From contig JAIUPC010000007.1 in assembly GCA_020161655.1 (NCBI GenBank), forward strand, positions 310,001 through 374,000: a stretch of DNA of 64,000 nucleotides. Reading direction: 5' to 3'. The notes beneath the pieces are model-generated. The model made no database searches, was not told the DNA's origin, and saw nothing but the letters and a program-made list of their open reading frames with translations. The position numbers and the translations under genes are program-made. Origin of the DNA: Pseudomonadota bacterium. GTDB lineage: Bacteria > Pseudomonadota > Alphaproteobacteria > Rhodobacterales > Rhodobacteraceae. Positions 45,138 to 57,028 of this stretch are shown in pieces; positions within the stretch are counted from its first letter, which is position 1, and each line of letters begins with the position of its first letter.

Positions 45138-45382
45138 TCCACCCGGAACACCTTGTCCCTTGCGGTCGCGCCCCGAACCAGTACCAGCCGCGTCTTCGCC
45201 ACGCCCAGCGCTCTGGCCAGAAGCTTCACCACCGCCTGATTGGCCTTGCCGTCCTCCGGCACCACCGTCACATGGACCCGGATCATGCCGTCCTCGACCG
45301 CGATCCTGTCGCGCGAAGCCTTGGGCGTCACCCTGACCGCGATCTCCGCGCCGGGTCGGGCAAGGTGGCTGAGGTCGGTCAT
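45134..45382 (-). CDS. DUF167 (UPF0235) family protein
   Basis: This 82-residue protein matches the DUF167/UPF0235 family (YggU-like), with RVTPKASRDRIAVEDG and the segment PEDGKANQAVVKLLARALGV typical of it. The function is unknown. I chose the ATG at 45382 because GGAGG lies six bases before it; the longer frame starts at that ribosome binding site itself. It converges with the 81-residue gene. Confidence 0.9.
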   Translation of the reverse strand: MTDLSHLARPGAEIAVRVTPKASRDRIAVEDGMIRVHVTVVPEDGKANQAVVKLLARALGVAKTRLVLVRGATARDKVFRVD

Positions 45383-45466
45383 TCGGGCCTCCATGGCTCC
45401 ATCACAAGGTCGCTAGAGCTTTTGCCGGCCATGGTCTAGCCTCCCCCGGTGAAAGAGAGGGCCGCC

Positions 45467-46567
45467 ATGACCACCGCATTCCTGACCGACGAACGGACCT
45501 TCTGGCATGGTGGCGGGAACTATTCCCTCACGCTGCCGGTGGGCGATTTCGTCCAGCCCGGCGGAGGGTTGCCGGAAAGCCCGGAAACCAAGCGGCGCCT
45601 GAGGAACCTTCTGGATGTCTCCGGCCTCATGCGCGAACTGGCCGTGCGGTCTGCCCCCGAGGCTAGCCGCGAGGCGTTGCTGCGGGTCCATCCGGCAAGC
45701 TATCTTGACGCCTTCAAGGCCATGTCGGACGCAGGCGGCGGCGAGCTTGGTCTGCGCACCCCCTTCGGCAAGGGCGGCTATGAGATTGCGGCCCTGTCGG
45801 CGGGGCTGGCGTCCGAGGCGCTGGACCTCGTCCTGACCGGTGCGGCGCGGAACGCCTATGCGCTGTCGCGCCCGCCGGGGCATCATTGCCTGCCCGACTG
45901 GCCGAACGGCTTCTGCCTTCTGGCCAATATCGCCATCGCCATCCGGGCGGCGCAGGCGAAGGGCCTCGCCCGCCGCGTTGCCGTCGTCGACTGGGACGTG
46001 CATCACGGCAACGGCACCGAGGCGATCTTCTGGACCGATCCGGGCGTCCTCACCATCTCGCTCCATCAGGAACGGAACTATCCGCTTGATACCGGCGGGG
46101 CCGAGGCGCGGGGCGAGGGCAAGGGCCATGGCTTCAACGTCAACATTCCCCTGCCCCCCGGCACCGGCCACGAAAGCTACCTTGAGGCGATGGAGCGCAT
46201 CGTCCTGCCCGAACTCACCCGCTTCCGGCCCGAGGCGATCATCGTCGCCTGCGGTTTCGATGCGGCGGCGGTCGACCCCCTTGGCCGGATGCTTGCGAGC
46301 GCCGAGACCTTCCGGCTCATGACAAGGGCGATGATGGCGGCAGCGGAGGAGCTTTGCGCTGGCCGCCTCGTCCTTGTCCATGAAGGCGGCTATTCCGAGA
46401 CCTATGTGCCCTTCTGCGGCCATGCGGTGATCGAGGAGCTTTCGGGCAGCGCCATCCGCGTTCCCGACCCCCTCGCCGAGACGCTGGCACGCCGCCAGCC
46501 GGGGCCGGAATGGCAGGCCCATGTCTCGGACCACATCGGCAGGCTTGCCGGTTATTTCGGCCTCTGA
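45467..46567 (+). CDS. Histone-deacetylase-like amidohydrolase (class II)
   Basis: This 366-residue protein belongs to the HDAC/acetylpolyamine amidohydrolase superfamily. The active-site motifs are RPPGHHCLPDWPNGFC, VVDWDVHHGNGTEAIF (zinc Asp and His) and ACGFDAAAVDPLGRM. Likely substrates are acetylated polyamines or protein lysines. The ATG at 45467 has GAGAGG six bases upstream. A nitroreductase gene follows 66 bp later. Confidence 0.93.
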   Translation: MTTAFLTDERTFWHGGGNYSLTLPVGDFVQPGGGLPESPETKRRLRNLLDVSGLMRELAVRSAPEASREALLRVHPASYLDAFKAMSDAGGGELGLRTPFGKGGYEIAALSAGLASEALDLVLTGAARNAYALSRPPGHHCLPDWPNGFCLLANIAIAIRAAQAKGLARRVAVVDWDVHHGNGTEAIFWTDPGVLTISLHQERNYPLDTGGAEARGEGKGHGFNVNIPLPPGTGHESYLEAMERIVLPELTRFRPEAIIVACGFDAAAVDPLGRMLASAETFRLMTRAMMAAAEELCAGRLVLVHEGGYSETYVPFCGHAVIEELSGSAIRVPDPLAETLARRQPGPEWQAHVSDHIGRLAGYFGL

Positions 46568-46633
46568 CCCCGCGCCACCATTGAAATCCATGGCCTGAGC
46601 CGTGATATGGGGCGGGCGCAAAGGAGCCTGAAG

Positions 46634-47239
46634 ATGAAAGACATTCCGCCCGGCACCGTGAACCCCGCCGTCAGGAACGAGACGGTGATGGAGTTCCTGC
46701 TGACCCGCCGGTCACGGCCCGCCAAGACCCTTCGCGCCCCGGCACCTGACCGCGCCGATCTGATGCCGATCCTGACGGCGGCGTCCCGCGTCCCCGATCA
46801 CGGCAAGCTTGAACCCTGGCGATTCATCGTGCTTGAGCGTGAGGGGCTCGACCGGCTCGCCGCCGCCGCCGCCAGCCATGCCGACAAGATGGGCATGACG
46901 GCGGAACAGGCCGGCAAGGGCATTTCCCAGTTCAGCGAAAGCCCGCTCGCCGTCGCCGTGGTCCGCGTCCCGCGCACGACCGAGAAGGTGCCGGAGATCG
47001 AGCAGATCCTTTCCACCGGGGCGGCTTGCGTCTCGCTCGTCAATGCCGCCCTCGCCTCGGGCTGGGGGGCCTGCTGGCTCACCGGCTGGCCGGCGCATGA
47101 CCATGCCTTCGCGGCGAAGGCGCTTGGCCTTCAGCCCGGCGAATGGGTCGCGGGCTTCGTCCATGTCGGCAGCGAAAGCGTGGAGCCGCCAGAGCGTCCG
47201 CGCCCCGATGTCGCCTCCCTCATCACCTGGGCTGGCTGA
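46634..47239 (+). CDS. Nitroreductase family protein
   Basis: This 201-residue protein is an FMN-dependent oxidoreductase of the nitroreductase family. The N-terminal FLLTRRSRPAKTLRAPAPDR (FMN-phosphate contacts), SRVPDHGKLEPWRFIVLER and the GWGACWLTGWPA segment are typical. AAGGAG precedes ATG 46634. It ends four bases before the CysZ-like gene, so the two are probably cotranscribed. The physiological substrate is unknown. Confidence 0.92.
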   Translation: MKDIPPGTVNPAVRNETVMEFLLTRRSRPAKTLRAPAPDRADLMPILTAASRVPDHGKLEPWRFIVLEREGLDRLAAAAASHADKMGMTAEQAGKGISQFSESPLAVAVVRVPRTTEKVPEIEQILSTGAACVSLVNAALASGWGACWLTGWPAHDHAFAAKALGLQPGEWVAGFVHVGSESVEPPERPRPDVASLITWAG

Positions 47240-47243
47240 ACCG

Positions 47244-47945
47244 ATGGCCCGCGCCCTGTTCCTCGCCTGGACCGACCTTCTGCGCCCGCGCGTCTTTGGC
47301 GTGCTGATGAAGGGCGCGGGCCTGACCATCCTGATCTTCATCGCCTTGCAGGCCGCCGCCTTCTTCGCGCTTCGCGCCTTCGCGCCGGAAACACTGGTCC
47401 TGCCCTATGTCGGCGACCTGCCGCTCGCCACGATCCTCTCCTGGGGGTCGCTGGCACTTTTCCCGCTGATGGGCTTCTTCCTGATGGCCCCGGTGGCAGC
47501 GGGGTTCGCAGGGCTTTTCGCCGAGAATGTCGCCGATGTGGTCGAGGATGTGCACTACCCCGCCCGCCCCGGCACGGCGATGGACTTCTTCGAAAGCATC
47601 CCCTCCTCGCTCGGCATCGTGGCAGCGGCGCTTGGCGTCGCGGTCCTGACCCTCGCCCTCACCCCGTTCATCGGGCCACTGGCGCCGATCCTCTTCTACG
47701 GCGCGAACGGCTGGCTTCTGGGGCGGGAATTCTTCCAGATGGCGGCGCGGCGGCATATGGCGGCGGCGCCGGCGGCGATGATGCGGCAGGCCAACGCCGG
47801 GCCGGTCACGCTGACCGGCGTCGCCATCGCCTTCCTCCTGACCATCCCACTTCTCAACATCGCCGTGCCGGTCCTTGCGGCTGCGGCCTTCACCCATCTC
47901 GTCCACGGGCTGATGGGCGACGAGGATCGCGCCCCGCCCGTCTGA
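47244..47945 (+). CDS. EI24/CysZ-like integral membrane protein
   Basis: This 233-residue membrane protein has about four hydrophobic regions and the EI24 (CysZ-like) signature around FFLMAPVAAGFAGLFAENVA and GANGWLLGREFFQMAARRHM. CysZ takes up sulfate in enterobacteria; whether this one does is not known. It follows the nitroreductase gene by four bases. Confidence 0.88.
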   Translation: MARALFLAWTDLLRPRVFGVLMKGAGLTILIFIALQAAAFFALRAFAPETLVLPYVGDLPLATILSWGSLALFPLMGFFLMAPVAAGFAGLFAENVADVVEDVHYPARPGTAMDFFESIPSSLGIVAAALGVAVLTLALTPFIGPLAPILFYGANGWLLGREFFQMAARRHMAAAPAAMMRQANAGPVTLTGVAIAFLLTIPLLNIAVPVLAAAAFTHLVHGLMGDEDRAPPV

Positions 47946-47962
47946 GCAATCGGCCTGACGGC

Positions 47963-48253
47963 TCAGCCCTGATCCGAGGGCGGCGTCGTGTTCATCCGGT
48001 CAAACCAGTCGATGTCCTTCAGCGTCACCGCCCCCGACAGGATCACCCCCGCGATCACCGACCAGAGGACGATGGTGATCATCGTCGTCGTGATGACCTT
48101 GCGCTTCATCTTCAGGTTGGCGGGCGCCCCGGCGGGCGTCCCCGGCACGATCTCACCGGCCTCGGCCTGGCTGTCGGGGCGGATCTGCAGCGCGATGAAG
48201 AACACGATGAACCAGATCACCGAGAAAAGGACGATGCCGCCGGTCAGACTCAT
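47963..48253 (-). CDS. DUF1467 family membrane protein
   Basis: This 96-residue protein has two transmembrane segments (GGIVLFSVIWFIVFFIALQI near the start and a second near 55-75) and a cytoplasmic loop with EIVPGTPAGAPANLKMKRKV, the DUF1467 hallmark. The family is alphaproteobacterial and of unknown function. Its start codon abuts the stop of the epimerase gene, so the two are coupled, as often seen in this group. Confidence 0.9.
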   Translation of the reverse strand: MSLTGGIVLFSVIWFIVFFIALQIRPDSQAEAGEIVPGTPAGAPANLKMKRKVITTTMITIVLWSVIAGVILSGAVTLKDIDWFDRMNTTPPSDQG

Positions 48254-48657
48254 CAGACCTGCTCCAGTTCCACGAGGGTGCCGTTGAAGTCCTTCGGATG
48301 CAGGAAGAGGACCGGCTTGCCATGGGCGCCGATCTTCGGCTCGCCCGTGCCGAGCACCCGCGCGCCGGCGGCCTTCAGCCGGTCACGCGCGGCGAGGATG
48401 TCGTCGACCTCATAGCAGACATGATGGATGCCGCCCGAGGGGTTCTTGTCGAGAAAGCCCTGGATCGGGGAGTTTTCGCCCAAGGGGTAGAGAAGCTCGA
48501 TCTTGGTGTTCGGCAGTTCGATGAACACGACCGTCACGCCGTGATCCGGCTCGTCCTGCGGCGCGCCGACCTTGGCGCCGAGCGTGTCGCGGTACTGCGC
48601 CGAAGCCGCCGCGAGGTCGGGCACGGCGATGGCGACATGGTTCAGGCGTCCGATCAT
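48253..48657 (-). CDS. mce: Methylmalonyl-CoA epimerase
   Basis: This 134-residue protein interconverts (R)- and (S)-methylmalonyl-CoA in propionate use and in the ethylmalonyl-CoA pathway. It has the vicinal oxygen chelate fold: LNHVAIAVPDLAAASAQYRD with the first metal His, GVTVVFIELPNTKIELLYPL, and HHVCYEVDDI. Length is normal. MeaB at 27 kb belongs to the same pathway. It is upstream of DUF1467. Confidence 0.96.
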   Translation of the reverse strand: MIGRLNHVAIAVPDLAAASAQYRDTLGAKVGAPQDEPDHGVTVVFIELPNTKIELLYPLGENSPIQGFLDKNPSGGIHHVCYEVDDILAARDRLKAAGARVLGTGEPKIGAHGKPVLFLHPKDFNGTLVELEQV

Positions 48658-48795
48658 GGCGGGTCTCCGGGGTCTGTTTGCCGTCTTATGTGCTGCGCCG
48701 GCTGGGGGTGCAAGTCATGCCTTCGCCTGAGGCGGCTTTACGCTTCGTTAGGCAAAACCTGCCCTACTGGCCCCGACCGACCAAGGGGGATTCCC

Positions 48796-49497
48796 ATGCC
48801 CGACACCATCTCCAGCCTGCTGCCGGGCCGCGTGCCCGATGCCGAATTTCCGCTCCACGGCGTGACGCTGCTTCTGGTCGAAGACAGCCGCTTCGCTTCC
48901 GAGGCGATCCGCCTGATGTGCCTGCGGTCTGGGGCAAGGCTCCGGCGCGCCGATTGCCTGCGCGCGGCGGAACGGCACCTGCAATGCTACAGGCCAACCG
49001 TCGCGCTCGTCGATCTTGGACTGCCCGACGGCTCGGGTCTTGACCTCGTCGCCACGCTCGCCCGGCAGACCCCGCGCCTGCCGGCGATTGTTGCGATGAG
49101 CGGGGATGCCTCCGCCGGGGCCTCCGCACTCGCCGCCGGGGCCGACCGCTTCCTCGCGAAGCCGGTCGAAAGCCTCAGCGCCTTCCGCGACATGCTCTTG
49201 TCGCTGCTCCCAGACCTGCCGCGCGCAAGGCCCGCCCTGCCGCAGACCGACGGCCCCGCCCCCGACCGCGCCGCGCTTCGCGACGACCTCGCCCGCGCCG
49301 CCGCCCTTCTTGCGCCCGAAGCGCAGGGCGATCTCGCCTATGTGGCGCATTTCCTGTCGGGCCTTGCAGTTTCTGCCCGCGACGGCGACCTCGGCCGCGC
49401 TGCCGCCGCGCTTCTGGCGGATCGGCAAAGCAGCGCGCCGGTCAACCGCGTCTCCGGCCTTCTCCGCGACAGGCTCGCCGCCAGCGCAGCGTTCTGA
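48796..49497 (+). CDS. Response regulator with receiver domain and helical C-terminus
   Basis: This 233-residue protein has a receiver domain at about 22-140: VTLLLVEDSRFASEAIRLMC (acidic pair), the phospho-acceptor Asp in VALVDLGLPDGSG, and the conserved Lys in ADRFLAKPVESL. The C-terminal 90 residues are helical and Ala/Leu-rich and lack a DNA-binding motif, perhaps an Hpt-like or output domain. No kinase lies near. The ATG at 48796 opens close to the domain start. Confidence 0.88.
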   Translation: MPDTISSLLPGRVPDAEFPLHGVTLLLVEDSRFASEAIRLMCLRSGARLRRADCLRAAERHLQCYRPTVALVDLGLPDGSGLDLVATLARQTPRLPAIVAMSGDASAGASALAAGADRFLAKPVESLSAFRDMLLSLLPDLPRARPALPQTDGPAPDRAALRDDLARAAALLAPEAQGDLAYVAHFLSGLAVSARDGDLGRAAAALLADRQSSAPVNRVSGLLRDRLAASAAF

Positions 49498-49500
49498 GGG

Positions 49501-50217
49501 TCAGCCCTCCAGCGCCGGATCGCGCGTCACGAGGATCCGCCGGGTCAGATCGGCGAGGCTTTGCCGCTGCTGCCCCGCGCCATCGAAATTCGCCGGCGCG
49601 AGCCAGGTCTCGAAAGCCTCCCTCAGCGCCGGCCATTCCTTGTCGATGGCGGCGAACCAGGCGGTGTCGCGATTGCGGCCCTTGACCACCGTGGCTTGCC
49701 GGAACACGCCCTCGAAGCTCAGGCCGTAGCGTTCCGCCGCGCGCCGCGACGGCAGGTTCATCGCGTCGCATTTCCATTCGAAGCGGCGATAGCCCGCCCC
49801 GAAGGCCCAGCGGATGAAAAGATAGATCGCCTCGGTCGCGGCGCGGCTTTTCTGCAGAACCGGCGCGAGGTTGATATGGCCGACCTCGATAGACCCCGCC
49901 TTCGGATCAATCCTGAGGAAAGAGGCGACGCCACCCGCGCGGCCCGTTGCCGTGTCGATGATCGCGTAGAAGAAGGGATCGCTCCCCGTCGCCACCCCGT
50001 CCGCCCAGGCGCGATAGGCGACGAGATCGGCAAATGGCCCGTAGGGAAGATAGCCCCAGATGTTGTCGTCCATCATGTTGGACGCATGGATCGCCTCGGC
50101 ATGGCGCGCGGGGTCGAACCGTTCCAGCCGCACATATCGGCCGTCGATCCGGTCCGGCCCCGGACGTTCCGGCGGCGTCCAGTTCCCGACCGGGTCGCCA
50201 AACTTCCGTTCCGCCAT
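49501..50217 (-). CDS. GNAT family acetyltransferase (RimJ/RimL type)
   Basis: This 238-residue protein is a GNAT of the ribosomal-protein-serine type. It has YVRLERFDPARHAEAIHASN, an IEVGHINLAPVLQKSRAATE acetyl-CoA region, and RRAAERYGLSFEGVFRQATV with the C-terminal GNAT pattern. GGAGG lies five bases before the ATG at 50217. Related proteins acetylate spermidine, ribosomal proteins or antibiotics. The substrate here is unknown. Confidence 0.92.
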   Translation of the reverse strand: MAERKFGDPVGNWTPPERPGPDRIDGRYVRLERFDPARHAEAIHASNMMDDNIWGYLPYGPFADLVAYRAWADGVATGSDPFFYAIIDTATGRAGGVASFLRIDPKAGSIEVGHINLAPVLQKSRAATEAIYLFIRWAFGAGYRRFEWKCDAMNLPSRRAAERYGLSFEGVFRQATVVKGRNRDTAWFAAIDKEWPALREAFETWLAPANFDGAGQQRQSLADLTRRILVTRDPALEG

Positions 50218-50403
50218 CGCAACCTCCACTAGCAGTTTCCGCGACTATAGCCTTGGTCCGCGCCGCAGCAACCGGGGCCGCGCAATGACACCGGAAATGC
50301 CTCAGGGTCGTCCGCAGGTTTCCGCAATCCTGCCGCAATCCGCCCCGAGATTAGAGGTCGAGGGAGCCCTCAGGGGCGTGGTGTGCAGAAGGCTGTTCTT
50401 GAG

Positions 50404-50532
50404 ATGAAAGATACGATTCTTCGCGTTGTGACGAATGAAAAGCTGACCCGCATCACCCATTGGACGGTGTTTTCGGTCGGCGCCCTGACGCTGGCCTTTT
50501 CGGTCGCAGCGACGGCCGCCCGCGCCTTCTGA
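50404..50532 (+). CDS. Small membrane peptide (42 aa)
   Basis: A short frame encodes a 42-residue peptide with a basic, polar start (MKDTILRVVTNEKLTRITHW) and one hydrophobic segment (VFSVGALTLAFSVAATA) ending in Arg-Ala-Phe. A strong symmetrical terminator lies 29 bp after the stop, so something here is transcribed. The ribosome binding site is poor (only GAG before the ATG). It may be a real small inner-membrane protein. Confidence 0.45.
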   Translation: MKDTILRVVTNEKLTRITHWTVFSVGALTLAFSVAATAARAF

Positions 50533-50560
50533 GCGCGAAGGCAGCCATCGCCGGATGAAT

Positions 50561-50584
50561 AAAGGGCGCCCTTCGGCGCCCTTT
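50561..50584. terminator. Bidirectional intrinsic terminator
   Basis: AAAGGGCGCC-CTTC-GGCGCCCTTT is a perfect hairpin with A's before and T's after, so it can end transcripts from both sides: the small peptide gene on plus and aspS on minus. Confidence 0.85.
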
Positions 50585-50610
50585 CGTGTCTCAAGGCCTC
50601 CGCGAAGGCC

Positions 50611-52530
50611 TCACTCCTTCGGGATCACCCTCAGCTTCAGATCGCGCATCTGTTCGTTCGTCGGCTCGGAGGGCGCACCCATCATCAGATCCTCGGCGCG
50701 CTGGTTCATCGGGAACATGATGACCTCGCGGATATTCGCGGTATCGGCCAGAAGCATCACGATCCGGTCGATGCCCGCGGCACAGCCACCGTGCGGCGGG
50801 GCGCCGTATTTGAACGCCTTGACCATGCCGCCGAAGCGCTTTTCCACCTCGTCCCGGCCATAGCCCGCAAGCTCGAACGCCTTGAACATGATCTCCGGCG
50901 TATGGTTGCGGATGCCGCCCGACACAAGTTCATAGCCGTTGCAGGCAAGGTCGTACTGATAGGCCTTGACCTTCAGGGGGTCGCCATTCAGCGCCTCCAA
51001 CCCGCCCTGCGGCATCGAGAAGGGGTTGTGGGAAAAGTCGATCTTGCCCTCGTCGGTCTTCTCGTACATCGGGAAATCGACGATCCAGGCGAACCGGAAG
51101 GTGCCTTCCTCGATCAGCCCCAGCTCGCGCCCGATCTCCATCCGCGCCCGGCCCGCGACCGCCTCGAAGCTCTCGGGCTTGCCGGCGACGAAGAAGACGG
51201 CGTCCCCCTCGCCAAGGCCAAGCTCAAGGCGCAGCGCTTCGGTCGCCTCGGGGCCGAGCGCCTTGGCGATGGGGCCAGCGGCTTCAAAGTGGCTGCCATC
51301 AGGAAGGTCCGGCATGAAGTCCACAGAGTAGCGGACAAAGCCGACACCAGATCGAGTGGTGTCTAGTTGCTTCGTTAAGACTTGCTGTTCCGCCTTTTGG
51401 AAGAGCGGATGGTTGGGATTGTTCTTGGCCTCTTGTGGTAGTTCTTTGCGGCGCCAGAAGATATAGCCCATGCCCGGCAGGCCCTGCTGTTGCGCGAAGG
51501 CATTCATCCGGTCGGCGAATTTGCGCGACCCGCCGCCCGGCGCGGGGATGGCGCGAACCTCGGTCCCCTCCTGCTCCAGAAGCTTCGCGAAGATGGCAAA
51601 GCCCGAGCCGCGGAAATGGTCGCTCACCACCTGCATCCTGATCGGGTTCCGAAGGTCAGGCTTGTCGGTGCCGTACCAGAGCGCCGAGTCCGCGTAGGAA
51701 ATCAGCGGCCAGTCCGGGTTCACCCGGCGGTCGCCGCCAAACTCCTCGAACACGCCCTGGATGACCGGCTGAACGGCCGCAAAAACATCGGCTTGCGTGA
51801 CGAAGCTCATCTCGACATCGAGCTGGTAGAAATCGGTGGGCGACCGGTCGGCGCGCGGGTCTTCGTCGCGGAAGCAGGGCGCGATCTGGAAGTAGCGGTC
51901 AAAGCCCGCCACCATGATCAGCTGCTTGAACTGCTGCGGCGCCTGCGGCAGCGCGTAGAACTTGCCGGGATGCAGGCGGCTGGGCACGAGGAAGTCGCGC
52001 GCGCCCTCGGGGCTCGATGCAGTGATGATCGGCGTCTGGAATTCGGTGAAGCCGCGGCTCCACATCCGGTCACGCAAGCTTTTGACCACCCGCGAGCGCA
52101 GCATCATGTTGCGGTGCAGCCCCTCGCGGCGAAGGTCGAGGAAACGGTAGGTGAGGCGCGTCTCCTCCGGATAGTCCTGATCGCCGAAGACCGGCAGCGG
52201 CAGCTCCTCGGCGGGGCCGAGAACCTCCACCTCGGTCACATAGACCTCGATCTCACCGGTCGGGATCTTGGCGTTCACCAGCGAGGCATCGCGCGCCTTC
52301 ACCCGGCCATCGACGCGGATCACGGTTTCGGCCTTGAGCCGTTCAATCGCCGCAAAGGCCGGGCTGTCGCTGTCGGCGATGATCTGCGTCATGCCGTAAT
52401 GGTCGCGAAGGTCGATGAAAAGCACGCCGCCGTGGTCGCGCACCCGGTGCACCCAGCCCGACAGCCGGACGGTTTCGCCGGCGTTGGACTTGTTGAGGTC
52501 GGCGCAGGTATGGCTGCGATAGGCGTGCAT
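50611..52530 (-). CDS. aspS: Aspartate-tRNA ligase with an unusual in-frame insertion
   Basis: This 639-residue enzyme charges tRNA-Asp. The OB-fold anticodon domain opens [20 protein letters not shown], followed by the class II catalytic motifs (motif 2 region [19 protein letters not shown], motif 3 [15 protein letters not shown]) and an inserted bacterial GAD domain. The family is usually about 590 residues. The excess lies at residues about 361-414, between MGYIFWR and [12 protein letters not shown], where homologues have only a few residues. That stretch (51289-51450) is GC-poorer than the rest of the gene. GGGGAG precedes the ATG. The reading frame is intact, so the enzyme is probably functional. 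Confidence 0.96.
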   Translation of the reverse strand: MHAYRSHTCADLNKSNAGETVRLSGWVHRVRDHGGVLFIDLRDHYGMTQIIADSDSPAFAAIERLKAETVIRVDGRVKARDASLVNAKIPTGEIEVYVTEVEVLGPAEELPLPVFGDQDYPEETRLTYRFLDLRREGLHRNMMLRSRVVKSLRDRMWSRGFTEFQTPIITASSPEGARDFLVPSRLHPGKFYALPQAPQQFKQLIMVAGFDRYFQIAPCFRDEDPRADRSPTDFYQLDVEMSFVTQADVFAAVQPVIQGVFEEFGGDRRVNPDWPLISYADSALWYGTDKPDLRNPIRMQVVSDHFRGSGFAIFAKLLEQEGTEVRAIPAPGGGSRKFADRMNAFAQQQGLPGMGYIFWRRKELPQEAKNNPNHPLFQKAEQQVLTKQLDTTRSGVGFVRYSVDFMPDLPDGSHFEAAGPIAKALGPEATEALRLELGLGEGDAVFFVAGKPESFEAVAGRARMEIGRELGLIEEGTFRFAWIVDFPMYEKTDEGKIDFSHNPFSMPQGGLEALNGDPLKVKAYQYDLACNGYELVSGGIRNHTPEIMFKAFELAGYGRDEVEKRFGGMVKAFKYGAPPHGGCAAGIDRIVMLLADTANIREVIMFPMNQRAEDLMMGAPSEPTNEQMRDLKLRVIPKE

Positions 52531-52728
52531 GATGCTCCCCTTTCGAGAGGCGGGATCCGGTCGGCGCCGATACACCCTCTGCCGGGGGCGAAGTCAAGGC
52601 TTGCTGGCGGACATTGCCCCCGGCGCCGGGGCGAGAGCGGATGCGCAACGCCGCCACTGCCCCGATCGCCCTTGCGCCCCGGCCCGTTCTGTCTATAACC
52701 CCCGACAATTTGCGCGAAGGGGTCCGCC

Positions 52729-56070
<3,342 letters not shown>

Positions 56071-56086
56071 TTCTGTGTGAAAGCCT

Positions 56087-56103
56087 GTTCACAAATTGTG
56101 AAC
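56087..56103. promoter_or_regulatory. Perfect inverted repeat upstream of the NYN gene
   Basis: GTTCACAA-A-TTGTGAAC is a perfect 8-bp inverted repeat with a one-base centre, just after the carB stop and 20 bp before a TTGACA element. It has the form of an operator for a dimeric regulator. Confidence 0.55.
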
Positions 56104-56122
56104 GAGTTTGGTGCATCTTCAA

Positions 56123-56150
56123 TTGACAGAGTGAACCTTGCACCCATATT
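56123..56150 (+). promoter_or_regulatory. Putative promoter for the NYN gene
   Basis: A perfect -35 hexamer TTGACA (56123-56128) is followed after 16 bp by CATATT (56145-56150), which matches the -10 at four of six positions. A start near 56158 would put a terminator-like hairpin in the leader. Confidence 0.5.
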
Positions 56151-56188
56151 TGTGTTATCCACCTCGTTTGGTATATCCAGCGAGATAG

Positions 56189-56215
56189 GGCCGCGCCGAA
56201 AGGTGCGGCCTTTTT
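56189..56215 (+). terminator. Terminator-like hairpin in the leader of the NYN gene
   Basis: Arms GGCCGCGCC and GGTGCGGCC pair over nine positions with one G-T wobble around GAAA and are followed by TTTTT. It could terminate carB transcription. It also lies between the putative promoter at 56123-56150 and the start codon at 56229, so it could act as an attenuator. Confidence 0.7.
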
Positions 56216-56228
56216 CATGGGAGGCTGT

Positions 56229-56861
56229 ATGCAGGGCAACGCAAAGCGACGTGTCATCGTATACGTTGATGGATTCAACCTCTACCACGCTTTGGACGAC
56301 CTGCATGACGACAGCTTGAAGTGGCTGTGCCTTCGACGACTGTCGGAGAGCATCCTTCGAGGTGACGAAGAGTTGCGCACGGTCAAGTACTTCTCAGCTT
56401 TCGCAACATGGATACCGGACGCGATGCTACGGCATCGTGCCTACGTCGAAGCTCTCAAGTGCGAGGGCGTCAAGTTCATCGAAGGCAACTTCAAGAAAAA
56501 GTACCTGAAATGTAAGGTCTGCGGCGCTCAGTACCAGACGCACGAAGAGAAAGAGACCGACGTCAACATCGCCATCCATTTGGTACAAGACACTTTTCTT
56601 GATCTCTTTGACCGCGCAATCGTTATCTCTGCGGACACCGACATGGCCAGCGCCGTACGAATGGCGAAGGGCCTGTCTGGGACGAAAAAGATCGACGTGG
56701 TCTGCCCGCCTGGGCGTTTCGCACGGGCGCGATCCCTGGACCCACTGTTCGAGCTGCCCCGCGGAAAAGTAAGAAGTGCGAGACTAAATGATCGCTATGT
56801 CACAGGCGACGGAACTATCGTGACGATGCCGGCAAAGTACAGAATTCCAACACGCCCTTAG
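56229..56861 (+). CDS. NYN-domain nuclease-like protein, GC-poor
   Basis: This 210-residue protein belongs to the NYN (PIN-like) family of putative ribonucleases. The N-terminal strand VIVYVDGFNLYHAL carries the first catalytic Asp with the usual D-x-x-N, ETDVNIAIHLVQD the second, and AIVISADTDMASAV the third and fourth. A CKVC pair near residue 96 may be part of a metal site. I chose the ATG at 56229 because GGGAGG lies just upstream; an ATG at 56217 is possible. GC and codon use are lower than in neighbours, suggesting transfer. It is followed by a copy of the palindromic element. Confidence 0.88.
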   Translation: MQGNAKRRVIVYVDGFNLYHALDDLHDDSLKWLCLRRLSESILRGDEELRTVKYFSAFATWIPDAMLRHRAYVEALKCEGVKFIEGNFKKKYLKCKVCGAQYQTHEEKETDVNIAIHLVQDTFLDLFDRAIVISADTDMASAVRMAKGLSGTKKIDVVCPPGRFARARSLDPLFELPRGKVRSARLNDRYVTGDGTIVTMPAKYRIPTRP

Positions 56862-56892
56862 GCAACCTATTACTTTATATACACTATTTTCC

Positions 56893-57005
56893 CGCCAGCC
56901 CAGGCAGTCGCGCCCCGATTTCCAGGCGCACGGCGCGGCAGATAACCCCTTGCCGTCCGGCTTGCGCCTCCCGGCAAACGGATCGCGCAGGCGTCCACCG
57001 GACGC
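56893..57005 (+). repeat. Dispersed palindromic element, copy 3 (partial)
   Basis: This block aligns with the right two-thirds of copy 2. It has the CGCCAGCCCAGGCAG start, CGCGCCCCGATTT, the ACCCCTTGCC core with a CTTGCG block, and a terminal hairpin. That hairpin, GCGTCC-ACC-GGACGC (56991-57005), differs in sequence from those of copies 1 and 2 but is again self-complementary. The first two hairpins are missing. It lies between two convergent genes, as does copy 2. Confidence 0.75.
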
Positions 57006-57028
57006 CCGCTTTGGCGATCCTTTGGCCC

